From Gari tellinella (Eukaryota > Mollusca > Bivalvia > Cardiida > Psammobiidae): a stretch of 64,000 nucleotides of DNA. Shown one piece after another: positions 21,728 through 32,694 of this stretch; positions within the stretch are counted from its first letter, which is position 1; each line of letters opens with the position of its first letter. Under the pieces are notes generated by a model, which made no database searches, was not told the DNA's origin, and saw nothing but the letters and a program-made list of their open reading frames with translations. The stretch is taken from the NCBI GenBank assembly GCA_922989275.2, contig OV277863.1:45552999-45616998 (forward strand). The letters run 5' to 3'. Position numbers and translations under genes: made by a program.

Positions 21728-21938
21728 TAAAAATAATGTCAAATCACATGTCAAATTAAGATATGATGACTATTTACAATCCATCTGTTGTATGCACATC
21801 AATTTCTTTTGCCAGTTAATAAATAAATGTTTTTGACTTCAAATAATCACTGATCAAATTTGTTTTAACCGTAGCCAAAATTGCAAATCACCTTTATGCG
21901 AGTGTGTTTTACATAGGTGTCTGCTAAAAGCTGCTTAA

Positions 21939-22182
21939 ACTCTTTCCTCCCTGAAACTTTAAATGGACAATTCCAGTTTCCATTTTAGTCTAGTCCATTT
22001 CTGACTTTTAAAGGTTGTTTTTGTCAATGTTTGGCATTGTGACAAACAGTGAAGACCCTGATCAGAGGGCTCCTTTCGGAGCCTTCTGATCTGGGTCTTC
22101 ACTGTTTGCATAGGACATGTGTACTACTCACATGTACAGTGTTTGAAAAGGATGCCTATATGCGGGACTAGGGTTCAAAGGG
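21939..22182 (+). mobile_element. TTAA-flanked MITE (CTCTTTCCTCCC type)
   Basis: TTAA at 21935-21938 and 22183-22186. It starts ACTCTTTCCTCCCTG and has a central palindrome near 22045-22110 (GACCCTGATCAGAGGGCTCC and complement). A near-identical copy is at 35822-36064. Confidence 0.7.
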
Positions 22183-22215
22183 TTAAAGATGCAACTCAAA
22201 CAGAAAGTTCCTTAA

Positions 22216-22436
22216 CCCATTACTCCATAGATACACAATTTATTGCATTTAATTCATTCCTACACTGAAGAAAATAGGTCCAATTTATAGTCATGAATAT
22301 ATGTGTAAAAGATATTTTCTTTATTCTAACAGATATGGTAGCTTAATTCAAGTAGGCTGAAAGTAAAGCAGAATGTACCTTAAGGCACATTCTGCTTTAA
22401 TAGGTCACCTGTTTTCAAACCTAGAGCAGGCTATTG
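22216..22436 (-). mobile_element. MITE A copy, reverse
   Basis: TTAA at 22212-22215, then CCCATTACTCCATAG. The interior runs in reverse order compared with the copy at 24347, with the palindrome centre GTACCTTAAGGCAC near 22375. Confidence 0.65.
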
Positions 22437-22614
22437 AGGAAAGGAGCTTTCTTTTTGCTTTACTTACATCTTTTTTAAGCTGGCATTTGTTTGCAACAAA
22501 ACCAGGCAATGAATATTCATTTGTAGTGCATACGTAGTGAAGTAAGTAGAGGCATCCTAAGGGACCCAGAGGCTGCTTTTACTTTTTGTGCCCCCCAGAA
22601 TCTAGAATTTTCCC

Positions 22615-22750
22615 TATATCCCAGCAGATGGTAGCCTATAGCAGGCTGGAATTTAAACAGAATGCGCCTCGAGGCATATTCTGCTTCACTTTCAACCTGC
22701 TTTAAGTGGTCATCTGTTTTCAAAACTAGAAAATGGCTATGGGGTGAATG
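22615..22750 (-). mobile_element. MITE A fragment, reverse
   Basis: Keeps the core (CAGAATGCGCCTCGAGGCAT) and the GGCTATGGGGT end. Confidence 0.6.
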
Positions 22751-22907
22751 TGAATAATGGAAACTAAATGCTTCCTTTTAGCAAACTGCTATGTTATGTT
22801 ATAGTCTATAGCTGTGTTATTGTTTTGGATTTTAAAAAAAGTGTTGAATTTTTCCATTGTTGATAATTGTATGCATCAATGAAATTATAATAGCCTCCTT
22901 GGGCCCG

Positions 22908-23137
22908 TTTTATGAAATGTCATACAACAAAACGGTCGTAAGTCAAAACTTTAAAATACATCTAATTTCTTTTTTCTCCATCTAATACTGTTTTTGTGAC
23001 ATTTCTTTGGAATCGTGTTTTCAAGACGATTCCAATAAGATGTCACAACACCTGATTAGATGGAGAAATAAATTATAATTTTAGAATTTGACTAACGACC
23101 ATTTTTGTCGTACGTCGTTTCATAAAACGGGCCCAAG
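22908..23137. mobile_element. Palindromic MITE (CCCGTTTTATGAAA type)
   Basis: Nearly the whole 230 bp folds on itself: CTTGGGCCCGTTTTATGAAA faces TTTCATAAAACGGGCCCAAG, with inner arms TGTGACATTTCTTTGGAATC and complement. A sister copy is at 25333-25566. Confidence 0.7.
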
Positions 23138-23357
23138 GGTATGATTCATATTTTGTTGATAATTGTTATTAACAAAAGATTTTTAATGCTGTATTAATTC
23201 TTGGCAAAACCTTAATATATACATGAACTGTGCCATGACAAAATTAGACTTATTGCCTTGTAAACAGTGTAGGCCCTGACCAGCTGCTGAGTCAAAGATG
23301 TAGCGACTGATCAGGGTCTACACCATATGACATTCACCAACATCTCTAGTATTTTAA

Positions 23358-23588
23358 CTCGTTCACCTTAAAACTTTTAATGGACAATTTCATTATGTCC
23401 ATTTATGAATATTAAGGGTTGATTTTAACAATACACTGCAAAATGGCAAACAGTGCAGACCCTGATCAGAGGGTTCTTTCAGGAGCCCTCTGATCTGAGG
23501 GTTTACTCTGTTTGCATAGGACAAATGTACCCTTCACAGATACATTGTTTGTTAATGACAAGTATACTTGATGCTAGGGTTGAATGTG
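23358..23588 (+). mobile_element. TTAA-type MITE related to the 21939 copy
   Basis: TTAA at 23354-23357, then CTCGTTCACC; palindrome GACCCTGATCAGAGGGTTC and complement near 23455-23520; the right end GGTTGAATGTGTTA is worn. Confidence 0.55.
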
Positions 23589-23869
23589 TTATGTCCCTGC
23601 GACAAATACATGTTGTCTCGGGGCATAGTATGTTTTACATACATTAGTATTCAGTACATACTTTGTCCATCTAACTCCTACAGTTTTCAAGGTACAACCT
23701 TATAATGTAAGTGATGTTTTTACATATATCTGCATATATTACAGATTTGCATATCATTAGGATTTTAATATGTTTCAAAGAATTACAACTGGTTTGAACT
23801 TTTTTTTGCATAACAGTTATTCAGGGCTGCCATTTCTTCAATTTTTCCGAAATCTTCAGATTTTTATCA

Positions 23870-23965
23870 TACCAAAAGGTAGCTTAAAGCAGGCTGAAAG
23901 TAAAGCAGAATCACCTTAAGGCGCATTCTGCTTTACTTTCAACCTGCCTTAAGTAATCATGCTTG
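23870..23965 (-). mobile_element. MITE A core fragment
   Basis: Only the central palindrome survives: GGTAGCTTAAAGCAGGCTG, arms, and CACCTTAAGGCGCATTCTG. Confidence 0.65.
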
Positions 23966-24346
23966 AAAATTTGGAAATCTTAGGACTTTTCATGATCAAC
24001 TTATGGCAGCACTGGTTACTGCAACTAGGTGGCATATTTTGTGTCTTGCAGACACAGCTGCATCTCTAGTCTTTATAGTCAATACATTTGATTTTCTCAT
24101 GGCGGGGCTCATATTATGAAATATTAATTATTTGTTTAAGTACTTAATGTACATTTATGTAATCTGAAATTAATATAAGTACAGGGGGTTCCACTTTATT
24201 ACCAACACTTTTTGATGTTTAACCCTTTCCCCAAAAGAAGCGCTTTAAGTGCTGAAGAAATGTTTGTGTTCAGAAATAAACTAAATTAAAATGAGCTGGA
24301 CAGTTTGTTATTCTAACAAGCCCACAAGTCTAAATAATGAACTTAA

Positions 24347-24586
24347 CCCTTTACTCCATAACCTGTTTCTAGTATTTAAGATAGGTGACCACTTGAAGCA
24401 GGTTGAAAGTAAAGCAGAATGCCCCTTAATGCCTCTAAGCAATTCTGCTTCACCTGCTTTAAGCTACTATTTGCTAGAATATAGAAAATCTTTCTTATGA
24501 TACATTTTCATGACTGTATAAAATTGTGCTATTTTCTTTTGTGAAAGAATAAATATAAATTAAATACAAATCTATGGAGTAATGGG
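24347..24586 (+). mobile_element. MITE A copy, complete
   Basis: Perfect TTAA on both sides (24343-24346, 24587-24590). Ends CCCTTTACTCCATAACC and TATGGAGTAATGGG are inverted; the central palindrome is worn. 240 bp. Confidence 0.8.
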
Positions 24587-24616
24587 TTAAACACTTTTGA
24601 AATACTCAGAACTTAA

Positions 24617-24799
24617 CCCATTACCCCATAGCCAGTTTCTAGTTTTGAAAACAATTTATTACTTAAAGCAGCCTACTTTAAACAAAAATCTGCTAGAATA
24701 AAGAAAATATTTCTTGTATAACATATTCATAATTGTGTAAATTGGCACTATTTTCCTCAATTGATGAATAAACTAGAGGCGTATTTATGGGGTAATCTG
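24617..24799 (+). mobile_element. MITE A copy, core deleted
   Basis: TTAA at 24613-24616 and 24800-24803. Ends are CCCATTACCCCATAGCC and ATGGGGTAATCTG; most of the palindrome is missing. Confidence 0.75.
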
Positions 24800-25332
24800 T
24801 TAAAGGAGCTATCTGCCTCACATTAATTAGCTTAATCCTTTACAAATAGTATATATATGTGAAGAGTAGGAGCCCTCTGATCAGGTCTAAACTGATAGTC
24901 AGAAATAGACTAGTCACTTTATTGGTAACTGGAATAATCCATTTAAAGTTTGAGGGGTCACTAAGTTGAAATTAAAACTGCCATAGCCCTGTCCTGTATA
25001 GTGACAGTAACTGTTGTACATGCCCCTACCTATCTTTGTAATATTTTTTTAAAAACAGGTTGAAAGTAAAGCAGAAACTCTTAAAGGAGCTTTTTGCTTT
25101 AAAGAGCCATTGGTTTTTGGTGCTATACGGCTTGCCATTAGCAGCAATGGAAACATAGACCGCACAATCTAATCTCCGATCAATTGCCCAAGGATTTGTG
25201 TTTAAAAAAAATCTCACTTCCTTAATATTTTAACTGCATTTGACGGTTATCCGGCCCTCTGTATGTGCGTGTATACATCCGCCAAAGAAAATAGTTCAAT
25301 AGATCTAAAGTGTTCATATTTACATCACTGGT

Positions 25333-25566
25333 GCCCGTTTCATAAAACATCTTACGACAAATGTTGTCGTTAGTCAAAACTTCAAAATACATTTAATCTC
25401 TGATTTCTCTATCTTATCCTGTCTTGTGACATCTTTTTGGAATCGTTAAGACGATTCAAAAAAGATGTCACAAGACAGGATTAGATGTTGAAATAAATAA
25501 TAATTGAGACTTTTATTATCTGACTTACGACAACATTTGTCTTACGAAGTTTTATGAAACGGGCCC
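25333..25566. mobile_element. Palindromic MITE, sister of 22908-23137
   Basis: GCCCGTTTCATAAAAC faces GTTTTATGAAACGGGC; inner arms CTTGTGACATCTTTTTGGAA and complement. CTGGT flanks both ends (25328-25332, 25567-25571), a possible 5-bp target duplication. Confidence 0.7.
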
Positions 25567-26451
25567 CTGGTACTTTAGAGTGCTTATTTTCTTTCTTTGA
25601 TGGTTTTATTTTTGTTTACATATTTTGTGTATTGGAAAAACAGTTTGGATTCAGATCAGATGCCACATGATTCTTTTTACATTTTCTGCATAATTATGTA
25701 GATTTGAAGCAGACAATAATTCAGCATGAGAAGGGTTAAGCAAGCAATTAGTGCACTAGCCACATTCAAACTTGGTTGCGTAATTTCAGTTGTCCATAGT
25801 TGCAAGATACGAAAGACAACTCCTGTTAATCTGTCTCAAATGCGGTTGAATTACTCCCCTTTGATATAGACACAAAGAATGGGTATACTTTCGTCTCGTG
25901 TAAATAAGTAATTCAAATTTTTACCAAGAAACAGACAGTTTTCTTAAAAAGTTTGTAATTTCCTTGCTTTTCTTATACGGTTTCTATGGTAAACATAGGA
26001 GTTTTCATGGTAAACATTAAACAAGTAATTTTTTTAAACCGAAAGTAAACGATATACGCTGAATCATTCTGTCAAAGCGACTACATCTGTTTGCCAACAC
26101 GAAACGATACACACTTATCACGATATCAGATTTATTATCAGTTAACAATTTGACATGTAAAGAAACAAGATATATGCAGTCTTGTTGGGGAATAGTTTTT
26201 TTTATTGATTTAGGCCCTACACATTCAAATGAATGTGGCAGCTCGCACAGACTTCCATTGTCTTGAAATATCGCATACGCGTTTAGCGAAAGTCAGCTGC
26301 AGTTGTGAGCCATCAAACACTATTACATAATTGTTGACCCCACTGACCATCAAAACTGATGCTGTCTGCTGAAAATGTTGTCTGCTAAAGTTTTGAAAAT
26401 AGAATCATGCAGATTTTTTAAATAGCACACTACTTGAAAGCCCAGTATTAC

Positions 26452-27180
26452 GATTGCCGGAAATGAGCCCCCCCGGACACGAGCCCCCCGGCCAATTTTG
26501 CGTGGGCGGACACGAGCCCCCCCGCCTGTTTTGCGCGGGCGGACATAAGCCCCCCTGGTCGGACAGATAATTAACTAATGTTTTGTTATTATTTTTAGCA
26601 ATAAATGAAGTTTTTCTTCGGCTGCAAATATTGTCTTGCTTGTTTATAATAATTCACCAATTATTAATTGTGATACCTCTGAGGAAAAATATAATGATGA
26701 TAGATCTAATCATTTATATTGTCAACTTGATTACACGATAGCGACAAAATAAGATAATCGTTGCCTATTAGCGAAGCAAACTGTCGGTAACACTTTGATA
26801 ATACATGGAATTAGTTGTTAAATTGTCTCTTTTTACTGAAGAAACACCGCCAGTGAAACGTGTAAGTTTGATAGATTGATTGAATCCATTGTCCATATAA
26901 TCGTAAGTTAAAGGTGTTGATTGTGTCCCATAATTCTCAAACATATATAAGTTCTCAAACATTTGCGGTTAAAAGCATAATATATAAAGTGCAATAATGA
27001 CAACATAACACTGAAAAACACGTTTTGAAGTTTTAAATCTACAATTTTACACAATAAAACATGTATCTTAACATAGGGTGGGTCGGGGGGGTTGGGGCTC
27101 ATGTCCGCCCGCGCAAAACAGGCGGGGGGGGCTCGTGTCCGCCCGCGCAAAATCGACCGGGGGGCTCATGTCCGCTTACC
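26452..27180. mobile_element. Foldback element with word-array arms and 9-bp target duplication
   Basis: The left arm (26452-26565) repeats GGACACGAGCCCCCC and GTTTTGCGCGGGCGG words; the right arm (about 27085-27180) repeats their complements. CAGTATTAC stands on both sides (26443-26451 and 27181-27189). The ends read inward as GATTGCCGGAAATGAG and GGTAAGCGGACATGAG. Short tandem words as inverted arms and a 9-bp duplication are features of foldback and Mutator-like elements. The middle is AT-rich with no transposase frame. Confidence 0.75.
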
Positions 27181-27339
27181 CAGTATTACAATACATAGAG
27201 AAAGAAATGTGCCAAGTAATTATAGTCATATGATAAACAAGCTTCAGTGCCATATAGCACCATCAGTTCTCTCAGGCCTTTCATTAAGACTGTAAATAAG
27301 TCTTAGGATTTGAAGTCTTAGGTGTGTTTTAAACAATTC

Positions 27340-27528
27340 ATTCCAATAATAATTGTGTAGATCCTGATCAGAAGGCTCCTTTAAGAGCCCCCTAATCTGG
27401 ATCTACGCTGCATAGGCCAATTGAAATCTTCACATGTACAGCTTTAAGGCACATTTACTGCTTTACTTTCAACCTGCTTTAAGTAGTCATCTTTCTTCAA
27501 AACTAGAAACTGGCTATGGGGTAATGGG
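27340..27528. mobile_element. MITE remnants (GATCCTGATCAG core, then MITE A end)
   Basis: A palindromic GATCCTGATCAGAAGGCTCC core (about 27358-27410) is followed by a reverse MITE A half ending GGGGTAATGGG before TTAA at 27529-27532. Confidence 0.5.
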
Positions 27529-27544
27529 TTAACAGTATTTCAGT

Positions 27545-27665
27545 CATCATATCATAATGTCCAGCAAATTACTGGTGAAGGAACACACCAGATGCCTGTT
27601 AAACACGGTTTCAGGCACAAATCCGCAACTGCGGAGAACCACTGACTTTCCTCAGAGCTCAAAGG
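27545..27665 (+). repeat. Dispersed SINE-like repeat
   Basis: CATAATGTCCAGCAAATTAC, GGTTTCAGGCACAAATCCGC and GAGAACCACTGACTTTC parallel 36545-36650, a second copy. No Pol III box is clear in this copy. Confidence 0.45.
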
Positions 27666-28194
27666 TCAACAGAAGCACGTTCAAGTATCATATCAGCAAA
27701 CAGCAACGTTAACCGATGCAAACAACCCTTAAAGTATGACATCTAACGTTCTCCAATACTCTTCAATAATAACTAATTGCGCCCCGAGTTTATTTCCTTT
27801 TCAAGGGTACGAACGATTTTATGTACGAATCAAAATCTGTATCAATTTTACCGCATAAAAAATAAGATGAAGATGTAAGCTGCTTTGTTTGATACATTAA
27901 ATATCGGAAAATGTTAGTTTGTTGATGAGAAATTAACTCGGTGACTGTTCGCTAATTTTTGTAAACTCATTTAGTCGCCATTTTGTTTTTATTGTTCGTG
28001 TTGGCTAACTTCCTCTGAAGCCGTTCGTGCCGTTGGCAATCGATATTGTGCAAACAGTCTGTTTTAGTCAAATTGTTACGTTTTTTATGCAATCGATACG
28101 GTAACTGAACGCGCTACAGGCCATTGTGTGGATTTAACAGCAAAAACTGAACAGTAAAACACTGACAAGTCAGTAATTCGGAAAGATGAAATGA
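27666..28194. other. Unassigned sequence
   Basis: No repeat ends, tandem structure or exon-like frame seen. Confidence 0.4.
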
Positions 28195-28385
28195 AAAGTG
28201 TACAAACTCTAGTGACAAGTATACTCATCATTAGCAAACAGTGTATCTGTGAAGAGTACATTTGTTCTATGCAAACAGTGTAGACCCTGATCTGAGGGCT
28301 CCTGCAGGAGACCTATGATCAGGGTCTGAACTGTTTCCTGTTTGTCATTTTGCAATATTTTGTTTAAATCAACCCTAAATAGTCA
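28195..28385 (-). mobile_element. MITE fragment (GACCCTGATC type), reverse
   Basis: Core TAGACCCTGATCTGAGGGC with complement, flanked by CAAATGTAC-type words as in 23358-23588. Its right end is cut by the start of the next element (ACAAGAGACCC). Confidence 0.5.
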
Positions 28386-31300
28386 AACAAGAGACCCAGA
28401 GGGTCACATTTCGCTCACCTGAGGACACTGTACCATAGAATCTGACTGGGCAAGACAACATTTTGATATAGCTATGACCCAGGTCCCATAATTTGATCTT
28501 GGTAGAGGACCACAATGCGAAGCTAAATGTCAGATATTAATGATCTGGGCCTTACGGTTTTAGAGAAGATTTTTAAAGGTTTTCCTATAACAAGAGCCCC
28601 ATGGGGCATATGTCGCTCACCTGAGAATAGCTGTACATCAAAATGGAGATAATGATTTAAGTCCAGGACGGGGTCATTTTTTACCCGAGGGGCATAATTT
28701 GAACAATCTTGATAGAGGACCTGTAGATGATGCTATGTTCCAAATATCTAAGATCAGGGTACTAGGGTTCTAGAAAAGAAGATTTTTTTTAAGTTTCCAT
28801 TGAAAAAATCTATTTTTAGCTCCTGTGACCTACATATGCAACAGACTGGAACCATTTGAACAAAATAGATAAAGGACATCTAGAAGTAACACCATGCCGA
28901 ATATCAAAGCTCTGGCTATATTAGCTTCAGAAAAGAAGACGTATGAAAACTGTGACCCCCGGAGTGGGGCTAATTTTGACCCCAGGGGCATAATTTGTAC
29001 AAACTTGATAGAGGACCTGTAGATGATATGCAATCGACCAGAACCATTTGAACCTTATTGGTATAGGACATCTAAAAGTGTCACCAAGCCAGATATCAAA
29101 GCTCTGGCCATATTAGTTTCAGAGGAGAAGACATTTGAAAATTTCACTATATAACTCTATGTTAAACTGTGACCCCCTGGGCGGGGCCAATTTTGACCCC
29201 AGGGGCATAGTTTGTAGTTTGATAGAGGACCTGTAGATGATGCTATGTGACAAATGTCTAAGATCTGGCCCTTGTAGTTTCAGACAAGAAGATTTTTTAA
29301 GATTTCCTTATTTTTTCACTTGGTTGCCATGGCAACCAGAGTTCTACATTGTTTTTAATTCTTTGAACAATTTTGAAAGAACTTGACCCAAGGAACATTC
29401 GTGTAAAGTTTGGTTGAAATCTTTTCAGCAATATATGAGGAGATGTCATTTGAAGCAATTGTTAAAGACAACAATGACTGTATAAAGTGAAATATTTTCT
29501 TCTGTGGAAGAATAAATTAAAGACATAAAAAAGAATATGTATGGGTTAATAGGTTAATAAATATCATTATTTACATTTTCTAAATATAAGAAACTATATG
29601 TAAATGAGTGGCAAATAGTTTGGATCCAGATTAGAAGCAGCATTATGTGGCATCTGACCTGGATCCATACTGTTTATGGCCAAGAATTAATTGTGGACTG
29701 ATAGACAGAAAGATAAACAAACAAACAAAACACAAACAAACAAACAGACAGACCAAAAGTAATATGCCTCGAACTAAGTTGTGCTTGAGCATAAAATAGC
29801 AAACATCACTTTCATTTCTGTTATGTATCTCAGTAACCTGAGTTCAGAGCTAGCTATGGGTCAGTTATGCAATTGGAGACGGTCTCAGAGAGAAATGACT
29901 ATTATTATGCTGAACTGTTGTCTGCTCCAAATGTTTGTATGTGAAATATGTAAAAAATAATAACTTATATTTTCTAAATATAAGAAAATATGTAAATGAG
30001 TGGCAAATAGTTTAGATCCAGATTAGATGCAGCATTATGTGGCATCTGACCTGGATCCAAACTGTTTGCAAAAATGTTGCATTTAGTATAAGGGTAGCTT
30101 CTTAGCCTGGAAGATACAATGCGTCTGTATAAAACGGATCATTAGAGAGTTTTTACTGTCAGACCTGCATCAAAAAGCACTGATATGGCCAGGGTTGAGT
30201 CAAATTTGATCCTAGGGTTTTGATTTTTTACAATTTTGAAAGTGATTTAGTAGAAGATACTATTCATGCAATATCTAAGGTGTGGGAACAGTGGTTTTTT
30301 ACAAAAAACTTGTTTAAAGTTTTTCACTTTTTTTAATAAATTTCAATAAGTAGTCCACTTTAAAGTTTCATTTTAACAATTTCTGTAGAGAAGCATCCAA
30401 GGAACACCGTGAGCAAATTAGTTTTTTCCTCAGACTCGCGGTTTCAGAGGAGTTGTCGCTTGAAGTAAATTTGAACGGACGGACAGACGGACGGCGGGCG
30501 ATCACAACAGCTCACCTTGAGCCTTCGGCTCAGGTGAGCTAAAAACTGGGTGGGTCCAATTTTTGCCCGGGTGTCATAATTTTAACACACTTGGTAGAGA
30601 ACCACAAGGCAAAGCTATATGTCAAATATTAAGAATCTGGGCCTTACAGTTTCAGAGTAGAAGATTTTTAAAGGTTTTCCTATATAAGTCTATGTAAAAC
30701 TGATATGGTAGAGTACCATAGGGCAAAGCTACATGTCAAATATAAATGATCTTGGCCTTACGGTTTCAGAGAAGATTTTTAAAGGTTTTCCTATGAAAAA
30801 CTAATAGGCCCGAGGGCGTGGCAATTTTTGACCCAGGGGTCATAATTTGAACAATCTTGGTAGAGGACCACAAGGCAAAGCTATATGTCAAATATTAAAG
30901 ATCTAGGCCATACAGTTTGAGAGAAAAAGATTTTAAATGGGTTTTCCTATATAAGTCTATGTAAAACTGATAAGCCCCGGGGCAGAGCCAATTTTGACCC
31001 AGGGGTTATAATTTGAACAGCTTTGGTAGAGGACTATAAGGCAAAGCTACATGTCAAATATAAATTATCTAGGCCTTACAGTTTCAGAGAAGAAGATTTT
31101 TAAAGGTTTTCCTATGAAAAACTGATAAGCCCGAGGGCGGGGCCATTTTTGGCCCCGGGGTCATAATTTGAACAATCTTGGTAGAGGACCACAAGGCAAA
31201 GCTATATATCAAATATTAAAGATCTGGGCCTTACAGTTTCAGAGAAGAAGATTTTTAAAAGTTTTCCTATATAAGTCTATGTAAAACTGATAAGCCCCCG

Positions 31301-31434
31301 GGCGGGGCAAATTTTGACCCGGGGTTCATAATTTGAACAACCTAGGTAGAGGACCATAAGGCAAAGCTACATCTCAAATATTAATGATCTAGGCCATACA
31401 GTTTCAGAGAAGAAGATTTTCAAAGGTTTTCCTA
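28386..31434 (+). repeat. Nested CAAGAG/GTGAGC tandem-core elements
   Basis: An outer element starts ACAAGAGACCCAGAGGGTC at about 28388. A second starts AACAAGAGCCCCATGGGGC at about 28592 and ends with the hairpin GAGCCTTCGGCTC and GGTGAGCTAAAAA near 30545, after which the outer element resumes. Core units (about 155 bp) repeat TCATAATTTGAACAATCTTG, GGCAAAGCTA and GAAGATTTTTAAAGG. The second element contains a GGATCC foldback (about 29600 and again 30000) and an (AAAC)n run (29712-29750). Confidence 0.65.
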
Positions 31435-31846
31435 ACACAAGAGGGCCATGGCCCTAAATTCGCTCACCTGAGGACATTGAAGTTTGTACCTAAGTTGACT
31501 GGGCAAGACAGCATTTTAATATAACTATAAATGGAGTTATCTTCCAGACAAGAAAACATGACAAAAGTGAATTTTGTTGCCAAGCTTATGACCCTTATCC
31601 ATGACACATCCTCTTATCAAGCTATTTCCATTTCCAATAAATGATAATTATTTCACTAGCGTCAGCAGAACTGGAATTATTTTCCTGACAAGAAAATATG
31701 ACAAAGGGGAAAAACTAAATATTGCTGCCCTTGTGCATGGCATTTTCTCTCATCAGTTTCTTTCCATACATAAAATTTCATTACAATAGCATCAGTAGAA
31801 CTGAAGTTGTCTTCTTGACAAGAAAATATCACAAAGGGAAATAACT
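31435..31846 (+). repeat. CAAGAG-type element, start only
   Basis: Starts ACACAAGAGGGCCATGGCCC and then has three worn units with CTTCCAGACAAGAAAACATG and TCATTACAATAGCATCAGTA words. No GTGAGC end is found. Confidence 0.5.
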
Positions 31847-31931
31847 CAAAAAACAATGATGTCAGAGATATGGCCTTTGCAAATGGCACTTCCTCTCATC
31901 AGGCTCTTTCCAAATAGGCAATTTCATTTTA

Positions 31932-32341
31932 CCCATTACCCCATAGCATGTTTCTAGTTTTGAAAATAGGTGGCCACCTAAAGCAGGTTGAAAGTAAAGC
32001 AGAATGTGTCTTAACCCTTAGCCTGCCACTCACGACTACAGCTTTATATGCAAACAGCTTGGATCCGGATTAGACGCCGAGTAACTCGACGTCTCATCAG
32101 GATCCAAGCTGTTTGACACTCGGACAACATTTTCAGCAATTTTGAGCAACTTTGAAGCACTTTGAAACTTGAAGCAGACGAGAAATATAGCAGACGACAA
32201 TTTATTTGGCGGGCTAAGGGTTAATGCACACTTCGCTTTACTTTCGCATCTTACATTTTCATGACTGTTTAAAGTGGAATTATTTTCTTAAGTAGAGGAA
32301 TAAATCAAAGGCCTAAAAATGCACATTTATGGGGTAATGGG
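31932..32341 (+). mobile_element. MITE A copy carrying a nested TTAA MITE
   Basis: Starts CCCATTACCCCATAGC (flank TTTA) and ends GGGGTAATGGG before TTAA at 32342-32345. Its central palindrome is split exactly at TTAA by the 32015-32220 element. Confidence 0.8.
32015..32220. mobile_element. TTAA MITE (CCCTTAGCC type) nested in MITE A
   Basis: TTAA at 32011-32014 and 32221-32224. Ends CCCTTAGCCTGCCA and TGGCGGGCTAAGGG are inverted with one mismatch. The centre is a palindrome with AACAGCTTGGATCCGGAT and GACGCC-type arms. A CCCTT start with TTAA is typical of piggyBac-type elements. 206 bp. Confidence 0.85.
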
Positions 32342-32694
32342 TTAACAAACGTCAGTATATGAGGGGAAAGGGTTGAATCCTGGACAAGAAAAAATGAAAA
32401 GACATACAGATAACTCTGACAAAACCAATATTAAACATATGTATAAATATGGCATAAGACATAATTACATAACTGTCAGTGGATCACTTCCAGATCCTGT
32501 TTCTCTAAGTATGAAGCAGACTGAACCATATCTAAACTTTAGCAGACAACATGTTCAGCTGATCATGACCAGTTCTGTGATACTCCCTACCAGTTGCATA
32601 ATAAATGACCTCAGTGGCTAGAGCTCTGGGGCTTACCCTTACCAGACTGAAATGATGTCTGCTTAAAACCTACTGTATGTGAAAAGTGTACAAA

